The notes under the pieces are model-generated. The model was not told where the DNA came from. It made no database searches and saw only the letters and a program-made list of their open reading frames with translations. A stretch of DNA of 64,000 bases from Aegilops tauschii subsp. strangulata (taxonomy: Eukaryota; Streptophyta; Magnoliopsida; Poales; Poaceae): NCBI RefSeq assembly GCF_002575655.3, contig NC_053037.3, forward strand, positions 251,939,135-252,003,134, read 5' to 3'. Position 1 is the first letter of the stretch. Every line of letters begins with the position of its first letter. Of the stretch, positions 56,201-64,000 are shown one piece after another. A program made the position numbers and the translations under genes.

Positions 56201-57193
56201 TGTAGGGTGGATACCCTAGGGCCGATTATTCATGAAATAGAGAGGATAGTATGAAGAATAAGAAGAACACGAGGGCAAAACACGAGGGAAAGACACTCAA
56301 ATCAACGAGAACAATCACACATGTGCTAGATCCATGAACATAAAGAGTGACACAAGATCCAAATGCAACAAAGGATGATACAAGAGGCGGTAGTTCTTCT
56401 CCGTGAGGAGGTCTTGAGGGGTCTTCCCGTGAGGGGTTTTGAATCCACTTGGGGGATCTTCTCCCTAGAGGCCATGGTCTTCGATGGAGAAAGTATCAAG
56501 TGGATGAGCAAAGCTCTATCTCTAAAATGAGCTAATCCTTTTCTAACCCTAGAAAAGTGGAGGTGGATTTAGGCTAGGGGGACGAAGTTGTACATGGGCT
56601 TTGGCCCAAAACGCACACGCAGGTGGTGTCCAGATGATTCGGATGGTGGCCCAGATGATCCGCGTGTCAGGGGTCTGGATGATCCGGGCGGCCGTCCGGA
56701 TCGTCCGGATGTGTCGCGGCCGTTGAGGGGGGTCCGGATGACCGGGAGTTGGTCCAGACGTCCGAGTGGTTCCGGATGATCCGGGCGTCGGTCTGGATCG
56801 TCCGGCTTTGCGGGGAGGCTTGCTGGTCTTGGGTGCCACTTATCCAGATCGTCCGGGCCGGGGTCCGGATCGTCCGGGCTGAGGCCGGACTTTCCGAATG
56901 ACGGTCCGGATCGTCTGGGCAAGTGCAGACTTGGCCGTTTTCTTATCCATCTTCGCGTATGTCTTCCTCCTTGCTTGTTAGCTTCTCCATGGCTAACTCC
57001 TTGGTACCTGAGTATGCATAGTGTCTCTGTTTGAGGTAGGGGCCATGTCTCATGTGCATCGAAGGGGGATTGTGAGAGGAGAGATGTCACCTCGGTTTCG
57101 AGAGCTCTTGCACGTGCACGAGTCATAGGTCCATGTGGCACTTGGTGAGACGATGGTAGGTCCATGTGGATGATCTTGGGATGCTCCGCATCA
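56201..57193 (-). repeat. G 3' LTR
   Basis: 993 bp, sense TGATGCGGAGC to CCACCCTACA. U3 contains TCCGGAT/ATCCGGA-type repeats (56630-56920). Its start encodes, in one frame, GPMTRARARALETEVTSLL, a tail like that in D's LTR. Confidence 0.85.
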
Positions 57194-57509
57194 TCTCCCC
57201 CCTTGGGAAAGATCCGTCCTCGGATCGAAATCTTCATCACCATGGTAGGGAGAGAGATCCTTGCCGTTGAAGATATCGCTCATATTGTACTTGTCGCGTG
57301 GGATGTCGGTCTTGTAGGCATTGTTGTTGTAGCGTTCGAGCACCTTGAAGGGTCCATCGGCTCGAGGTAGAAGCTTGGACTTGCGTTTGTTGGGGAAGCG
57401 GTCCTTGCGAAGGTGTAGCCACACAAGATCTCCAATGTTGAATACCATGGGTTGCTTATTGATGTTGAGCTTGGTCGCGAGGCGTTGTACTTGGCTCTCG
57501 ATGGTGTTG
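57194..57509 (-). pseudogene. G integrase C-terminal part
   Basis: Sense reading: [18 protein letters not shown], then [40 protein letters not shown] and DLSPYHGDEDFDPRTDLSQGGR. The stop TGA is the first three bases of the LTR. One base away, another frame reads FPKGGDDAEHPKI and continues into the LTR. A 1-nt indel has probably cut the LTR-encoded tail off the protein. Confidence 0.75.
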
Positions 57510-57640
57510 AGTTTGGTTTATATGAGTGGTTAGTCATGCCTTTTGGGTTAACTAATGCACCTAGTACTTTCATGAGACTAATGAACGAAGTTTTACGTGC
57601 TTTCATTGGACGATTTGTGGTAGTCTATTTTGATGATATA
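57510..57640 (+). pseudogene. Inverted 131-bp RT fragment of a D-type element
   Basis: Nearly identical to D 49472-49602, in + orientation between two minus-strand elements. Encodes [20 protein letters not shown] and YFDDI. The right junction is GATATA/CCAATCCC. The left junction lies in AGTTTGGT. Confidence 0.92.
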
Positions 57641-58856
57641 CCAATCCCTCGAATAGGTGGTAATCCCGGTGGCACGTCTTGTGGGAAGACGTCAGCGAAC
57701 TCCTGCAAAATGTTAGTGACTGCAGGGGGCAAAGAGGAAGGCACGTCCTCGAATGAAAATAATGCCTCTTTGCACACAAAAGCATACCAAACAGATTTGC
57801 TAATAACTAGCTCGTCAATATCAGATTTGGTGGCAAGTAAACATCACTTTTCAATTTAATTTCAGAAGCAATACTAGATGGTTTATTATTAGGCTTCATT
57901 TGTTGCTCTAATTCTTTTGCCACAATCTGATTTTCACTCTTATTTTTCTCCTGTTTTGCTTTATTAGCTCTATTAATGTCATCTTTCAAAATGGAATCAG
58001 GAGTCATAGGAAGCAAAGTAATATTTTTATCCTTATGAACAAGAGTATACTGATTGTTTCTACCATGGTGTACAGAATTTTTATCAAATTGCCATGGTCT
58101 ACCAAGTAATAAGGAACATGCTTGCATGGGTACCACATCACAATCAACATAATCAGCATATGTAGAGATACTAAAAGGCACACGAACAGTACGTGTTACC
58201 TTAACCTTGCCGCTGTTGTTGAACCATTGGATGTAGTAAGGATGTGGATGTGGTCTTGTGGTGAGAGATAGCTTCTCCACCATCTCCATGCTAGCCAAGT
58301 AGTTACAGCTCCCTCCATCTATGATGACGCGAACAGAACGTTCCTTCACAACTCCCTTTGTATGGAACAAATTATGCCTCTGATTTTGCTCTGCTTGTGT
58401 GACCTGCACACTCAAAACATGTTGAGCAACTAAACATTCATACCTGTCAGCATCTTCAGCAGCCATGTATTGCGTCTCATGATCAGAATCATCTCCACCG
58501 TGTTCTTCATGTGTAATAAGAGCCAAAGTCTCCTCATCATAGTCACTAGCGGACTCATAGCCACCATCCTCAGTAGCAATCATCACACGCTGAAATTTGC
58601 ATTCTCTCGCAAAATGTCCTCTTCCCTTACAACGAGGACAAATAATATCACTTGTGTGCCCTGTTGACGCCATGGAAGAAGAAGAGCTCTGTGCAGGCCC
58701 GACAGGTGTGCTCTTGGCAGATAGTGGTGGTTGTGCCTGCTTTCTTGTATCACGGTTGGAGGTGGCACCTGAAGGAGGTGATGGTGCGGTGGAAGTAGAT
58801 GATGCACGTGGTGTCCATGATGAAGGTCGACCTGCAGAAAAGTTAGTTCGCGCCAA
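57641..58856 (-). pseudogene. E gag C-terminus, zinc knuckle and protease region
   Basis: [13 protein letters not shown], knuckle [14 protein letters not shown], protease-like [11 protein letters not shown], then a 1-nt deletion near 57840 relative to D. The frame change is followed by [21 protein letters not shown] and [11 protein letters not shown] at the rearrangement point. Lacks RT, RNase H and integrase. Confidence 0.88.
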
Positions 58857-59878
58857 TGCCTGTCGATCCTACACTTCACGTTCAGCTTTACAAGCAAGAT
58901 GGAATAAACGAGTGATATTATTATAATCCTTATACTCTAGAATGGTCTGAATCTCTCTATTTAATCCACCCACAAAACGTGCAAGCATAGCTTCATTCTC
59001 CTCAACAATACCACATCTAATCAAGCCAGTTTGTAATTCCTGATAATATTCTTCTACAGAATATTTTCCTTGTCTTAAGCGCTGCAATTTTTGAAGTAAT
59101 TCACGTTGATAATATGGTGGAACCCAATGAGTACGCATAGCAGTTTTCAAAGCAGCCCAAGTAGCTGGAACAGGATATAATCTACAATGTTCAGACCACC
59201 AAACACATGCAAAGCTAGTGAAAGCACAAACAGCAGCAGGAACACGTCTCTCCTCAGGATATTGTAAAGATGTAAATCGTTTTTCAGTTTCTAACTCCCA
59301 AGTAGGATATATATCAGGAACATATCTACCCTCAAATGGTGGAATATTCAATTTCAGTTTAGGGAGATGGTCATGATCTCGTACCTGAGGGGGAGCCCTA
59401 ACATTGCCATTATTTGCATGTGGACGACCTGGTGGTTGTGGTGCTGGTGGTTGCACGTAGTTCTGATTTTGATCAACCTCATCCTCGTAATCTCCCGCAT
59501 AATCATCCTCCGCGACATCAGCATCAGGAGCCACAGAAGTATCAACAGCAGCACCAGCAGTTTGGCCAGTCTGAAGAGGGACACGACTCGCTCGGCGGAG
59601 GGCTGTTTCCCGAGTGGAGGTAGTCATCGTTGTTGTTGTTGTTGTTGCAGAGGTGCGGCAGGTGCAGCCGATGGTGGAAGACGCGCAAGCAGTTCATTAA
59701 ATCTGTTATCGAGCTTTGTTTCGAACGTCTTCTCAAGGCCAATGATCTTCTCCATGGCCTCTTCAAAATTGTTTAGCACATCTTGCACGTGTTCAGTCAT
59801 CATTTGCTGAAACTTATCATGAAGCTCCTTGTTCGTTAAGTTCTCCCAGTCAATCTCGTCGGCTTGTGATCCTGGCAT
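58857..59878 (-). pseudogene. E gag N-terminal part, frameshifted and with nonsense codon
   Basis: Start ATG at 59878 (MPGSQADEIDWENL). A CAA-repeat length change at ~59640 breaks the frame. It resumes as [42 protein letters not shown] and [16 protein letters not shown] at ~58869 replaces D's CAG (Gln) directly after that. Confidence 0.88.
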
Positions 59879-61035
59879 GGTTGGCAGCAATAGGAACACA
59901 CAAGAATATGATCCTATAGACTACTAACAAGTGGTGGTGGTGGGTGTCACAAATCCGTTAAGCAAATCTCAAATTCTTACCAGTTCTTACCCAGCAGCAG
60001 GCGGTGACCGGCAACCAATGTCAAAACTCTCAAAGCTTGGATAGAGCGATTACCAGGGAGAGTCAAACGCACGATGTAGATGTATGTGGAGCTGGGAAGG
60101 CTTATAATATGGTAGCAAAAAGGGTCAGCAATAATCAATTCAGAGATGCAAAGTTGAATAAACGCTCAACGACGGTACTGTGCTGGTCCTTGGCTAGACC
60201 GTACTAGAGACGCGAGCCTAGAACACTAACAAAATTACGGCGCTGCACGTAAACAAGGGAGGAGCACACTCTGGATTTTTTTTCTTTTTTCACTTTTTTT
60301 TGCCCTTTTTTTCCTCTTTTTTTTTGCTCCGCAACAATTTTTTTTCGAAAAATTCTACAAATGTCCTAAAAACTGCCTAGCCAGAATTTTCGAGACTTAG
60401 GTTTTTTTTTTGAAACTGGAACTATTTTTCTTCTCCGGATGGCTCGGAAGTTGGGGAGTCCTACTCTGTCACGACTCGGAGTATCGCGTGATCTGGAAAT
60501 CAAGAACAAAGCAATAATTACTGGACTCGGACTAGGACTGGTGGCGGAGATGAATCTGGTGGAAAGTCGGACTGGTGGCGGATATTTGCATGGCGATGGA
60601 ACACGGACTGGTGGCGAATCTGTGATGGAGGTGTACTCGGATTAGCGTGATGGCGGTGGATATGTGGTATATGGCAGCGGTGATGACGATGGTGGTATAT
60701 GGCAGCGGTGATGATGATGGTGGTATATGGCAACGGTGATGATGATGGTGGTATATGGCAGCGGTGATGACGATGGTGCGGCGGCGGCGTGACAACTTGT
60801 GAACAGAACTCGAAACTCTAAAGTACTAGACGCTAGGACCAGCAACTTGACACGACGATGCAACCGCAAATTCAACAAAGCAAATACAGAAAAGATTATG
60901 CAAAGGCTCAGATTGGTTCGGATAAGATGAACTAACCCTAATATTTTTTTGGCTTTTTCGTGGACTATAGGTATGAAGAACAGACTCGATCTAAACTATG
61001 AAAAACTGTAAAATCTCACAAAGCAACCTGGAAAT
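59879..61035 (-). other. E leader
   Basis: Same plan as D: conserved block, T-rich on + (purine on sense) tract 60268-60420, hairpin region 60185-60200 with loop changes. 60640-60790 holds a GGTGGTATATGGCAGCGGTGA tandem repeat (~30-bp unit, four copies). No gene. Confidence 0.75.
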
Positions 61036-61044
61036 CTGATACCA
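61036..61044 (-). promoter_or_regulatory. E primer binding site
   Basis: Sense TGGTATCAG, initiator tRNA-Met type. Confidence 0.85.
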
Positions 61045-61046
61045 CT

Positions 61047-61963
61047 TGATAGAGGCAAAGGTGTCCCGATGTTTCGATGAGATAGCAATCGTTTTCTGTG
61101 GGAGTCGACTTTGACGATCCGACTACGAACGTGCGAAGACGTCGCGCCTTAGCAATCGCTAAACAAAGTTCCGAGGGGTTATTGACCACGCCGGAGCACG
61201 ATCAACCTGACCACGAGGGTCTATTTCCTGCGAGCAAACGAAGAACAAGCAAGAAACTGATATTGCAATATGGATATTGCGAATAAAAGAGGAAAGCTTT
61301 ATTAATGAAGGTGGGGTTCTGTGACGCCTTTGTCTGGTCGTTGAACATAAACGAAGCACGCGAAGTTGCAGCTATGGCGAACTTTTAATCTAAACGAAAC
61401 CCAAAGTCTAAACGATGCCCTAGGGGCTGTATATATGGAGGAAGAGGGGGGAATTTCGTGGCCCTTGGAGGAGGGGTCCGAAACCCACCCTAACTCTTGT
61501 TTCCCCACACATACGGACTCTAAAAACAGCCTATATTGAAGTATTTCGAAATTACATGGGCCTGGCCCAAAAATAAGGTGACGCAGCACCTAGAATAGCC
61601 TCTGGACGAAAGTTATGAAGTGGCATCTTGTATATTTCGTCCAAGGCTTCATGCACTCATTATGGTGGCTTCAATGTCCTGAAATCATCACTTGAAACTC
61701 TGTTCTTGTCTCCCTTGCGCATGCCATCAACTCCATGCTTGTTCTTGCTCCAATGTTCATCCTTCTCCAAGCTAGGCCCTTCATTTGTAAGCAAAACAAA
61801 TGTATCCAATTTAGGCAGCATCATATTCTCATGAACATTAGAATCATTACCAAGAAACGAAAGTACCTGGTAATTTAATTGGCGTGTGTGAGCTCTAGTA
61901 ATCGGTCCAGTATGTATAGTAGCAGGGGTTGTGGGTGTAACAATGGTACTGATGTCCTCATCA
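61047..61963 (-). repeat. E 5' LTR
   Basis: 917 bp, same length as D's 5' LTR. Sense TGATGAGGACATCAGTACC to CTCTATCA. Confidence 0.92.
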
Positions 61964-62776
61964 TCGCTAAACCAACTCCGAGAGGTTATTGACCACGCCG
62001 GAGCACGATCAACCTGACCACGAAGGTCTGTTTCCTGCAGGCAAACGAAGAACAAGCAAGAAACTAAGATTGCAATCTGGATATTGCGAATATAAGAGGA
62101 AAGCTTTATTGATCAATGTGGGGTTCTGTGATGCCTTTGTCTGGTCGTTGAACACAAACGAAGTACGCGAAGTTGCAGCTATGGAGAACTTTTAATGTAA
62201 ACAAAACCCAAAGTCTAAACGTTGCCCTAAGGGCAGTATATATGGAGGAAGAGGGGGGGGGGGGAATTTCGTGGCCCTTGGGGAAGGGGTCCGAAACCAA
62301 CCCTATCTCTTGTTTCCCCACACATACGGACTCTAAAAACAGCCTATACTTATGTATTTCGAAATTACATGAGCCTGGCCCAATAATAAGGTGACGCAGC
62401 ACCTAGAATAGCCTCTGGATGAAATTTATGACGTGGCATCTTATATATTTCGTCCAAGGCTTCATTCACTTCTTATGGTGGCTTCAAAGTCCTGAAATCA
62501 TCACTTGTAACTCCGTTCTTGTTCTCCTTGCGCATGCCATCAACTCCATGCTTGTTCCTTCTCCAATGTTCATCCTTCTTCAAGCTAGGCCCTTCATTTG
62601 TAAGCAAAACAAAATTATCCATTTTAGGCAGCATCATATTCTCATAAACATTAGAATCATTACCAAGAAACGAAAGTACCTTGTAATTTAATTGGCGTGC
62701 GCGAACTCTAGTAATTGGTCCATTATATGTAACAGTAGGGGCTGTGGGTGTAACAATGGTATTGATGTCCTCACCA
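61964..62776 (-). repeat. F 3' LTR, truncated
   Basis: Sense start TGGTGAGGACATC (tip mutated from TGATGAGG). Ends at GTTTAGCGA where E begins. Contains a long G run on + (62250-62265). Confidence 0.9.
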
Positions 62777-64000
62777 TCCTCCCCTTCTTGAAATGAAGTC
62801 GTCCTCGACGGAAGCTCATCTTCCTCACCCAAATAAGGCTTCAAATCTGCAATGTTAAAAGTGGGACTAACCCCAAAATCTGCAGGTAGCTCAAGTTTAT
62901 ATGCATTATCATTTATTTTCTCTAACACCTTAAAAGGACCATTAGCACGTGGCATTAGCTTTGATTTGCGCAAATTAGGAAATCTATCCTTACGCAAATG
63001 TAACCAAACAAGATCTCCAGGTGCAAACACAACATGTTTTCTACCCTTATCTCCAGCAAGTTTATATTTAGCATTCATACGCTCAATGTTTTCCTTAGTT
63101 AAGTCATGCATTTTTAAAATCAATTCAGCACGTTCTTTAGCATCAAAATTAACCTTCTCCGAAGATGGAAGAGGCAACAAATCAATTGGTGCACGAGGTA
63201 GGAAACCATACACAATTTCAAAAGGGCACATCTTAGTAGTAGAATGCAATGAACGATTATAAGCAAATTCAATATGAGGCAAGCATTCTTCCCACATTTT
63301 CTTATTATTCTTCAAAACAGCCCTAAGCATAGTAGACAATGTTCTATTGACTACTTCAGTTTGTCCATCAGTTTGGGGGTGACAAGTATTACTAAAAAGC
63401 AGTTTAGTCCCCAACTTAGCCCATAAACATCTCCAAAAGTGGCTAAGAAATTTAGTATCACGATCTGAAACAATAGTATTTGGCACACCATGCAAGCGAA
63501 TAATTTCACGAAAGAACAAATCAGCAACATTAACAGCATCATCGATTTTATGACATGGTATAAAGTGTGCCATTTTCGAGAACTATCCACGACAACAAAT
63601 ATGCTATCCCTCCCCTTCTTTGTTCGAGGTAAACCTAAAACAAAGTCCATAGATATATCCTCCCAAGGAACACTAGGTACAGGCAAAGGCATATATAAAC
63701 CATGAGGATTGAGTCGTGACTTAGCTTTTTGACATTTAGTGCAGCGAGCAACAAAACGCTCAACATCCCGTCTCATCTTTGGCCAAAAGAAATGTGTATA
63801 TCCTCCGTCTTCTTCACGCCAAAGTGTCCCATTAGTCCTCCTCCATGCGCCTCCTGCAACAACAAAAGACGAATGGAGCTAGCTGGAATGCATAGCTTGT
63901 TAGCACGAAACACAAATCCATCGTTAACGACGAACTTGTTCCATGTTCTACCTTCTTTACAATTCTGCAATACATCTTTAAATTCAGCATCATGCACATA
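62473..64000 (-). pseudogene. F integrase with LTR-encoded tail, two frameshifts
   Basis: From the right: zinc-binding region ([16 protein letters not shown]) with a ~7-nt deletion near 63798. Core with [15 protein letters not shown] and a 1-nt deletion near 63585. The frame 62473-63573 then carries [28 protein letters not shown] (catalytic D and E retained), the GPF module and FQEGEDGEDINT. The LTR-encoded tail follows (GPITRVRARQL to RTLKPP). Closely follows D. Confidence 0.88.

Larger units (their letters stand above)
56201..57509 (-). mobile_element. G: gypsy element remnant, 3' LTR plus end of integrase
   Basis: LTR 56201-57193, PPT CCCAAGGGGGGAGA, then the integrase C-terminus up to a rearrangement point at ~57510. 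LTR tip TGATGCGGAGCATCC equals that of H. The U5 half also aligns with H (CACGGG-GACC, CAAGACCTCC-CACGGAGA, GGATCTTGTGT). It is therefore a plausible autonomous relative of H. Everything upstream of the integrase tail is missing. Confidence 0.8.
57641..61963 (-). mobile_element. E: truncated CRM-like element (5' LTR to start of RT)
   Basis: 5' LTR 61047-61963, primer site 61036-61044, leader, gag and protease region, cut after PPIRGI where D goes on into RT. Orientation minus. It is a D-family copy with frameshifts and one stop. Its upstream flank is LTR sequence of F, so E inserted into F's LTR. E's 3' half and the other F flank are lost. Confidence 0.9.
61964..64000 (-). mobile_element. F: CRM-like element, 3' part, running off the window
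   Basis: Partial 3' LTR (61964-62776; the last ~100 bp on the sense side are missing where E inserted). PPT at 62777-62790, and integrase continuing beyond 64000. D family, decayed. Confidence 0.9.

Overview
This window looks like plant nuclear DNA from a large grass genome, most likely Triticeae (wheat, barley or a relative). The reasons are stacked Ty3/gypsy LTR retrotransposons, Stowaway and Tourist-like MITEs with ends typical of wheat, and almost no host coding sequence. I see no prokaryotic, organellar or viral-genome layout. Family names below are by recognition only; no database search was possible. Each element has a label.

Layout. 1-10290 is A1, a decayed minus-strand Athila-like gypsy element cut by the window edge. 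A complete 4.77 kb gag-only element, N1 (3941-8707), sits inside it. 10291-28232 is a patchwork of a CACTA-like DNA transposon (T). T carries a gene-like block with tandemly repeated exons and a possible B3-like last exon (19.3-22.0 kb). It is interrupted by H (11087-18400, a gag-only gypsy element), by LTR remnant J, and by N2 (23161-27929, inside J). 28233-33688 is low-copy sequence with a pyrimidine-rich repeat, a possible TATA-driven transcription unit, nested MITEs and a locally duplicated unit. 33689-52764 is A2, a second Athila-like element. N3 (34873-39642) sits in its left LTR and D (44721-52580) in its right LTR. 52765-56200 returns to the interrupted MITE and the duplicated unit, with a 5S-rRNA-derived sequence and a 305-bp tandem repeat. 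56201-64000 is a scrambled gypsy cluster: G, a short inverted reverse-transcriptase piece, E and F.

How the parts relate. D is a complete element with an uninterrupted 1707-codon gag-protease-RT-RNaseH-integrase frame whose last ~100 codons lie in the 3' LTR. This is the hallmark of the CRM (centromeric) chromovirus clade, for example Cereba/CRW-like elements. N1, N2 and N3 have no pol. They share with D the LTR tips, the R-U5 half of the LTR, the initiator-tRNA-Met binding site and two long leader blocks. They carry a different U3, their own gag versions and a conserved Cys-rich post-gag region. They therefore look like elements mobilised in trans by D-type proteins. H (gag-only) and G (remnant with integrase) appear to be a second, independent pair built the same way. 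Target-site duplications define insertion order: N1 in A1 (AGTGA), N2 in J (CATGG), N3 in A2 (CCAGG), D in A2 (TGCAG), and A2 in a MITE (TGGGC). D is the youngest, with nearly identical LTRs.

The density of CRM-type insertions suggests a centromeric or pericentromeric position, but this is inference.
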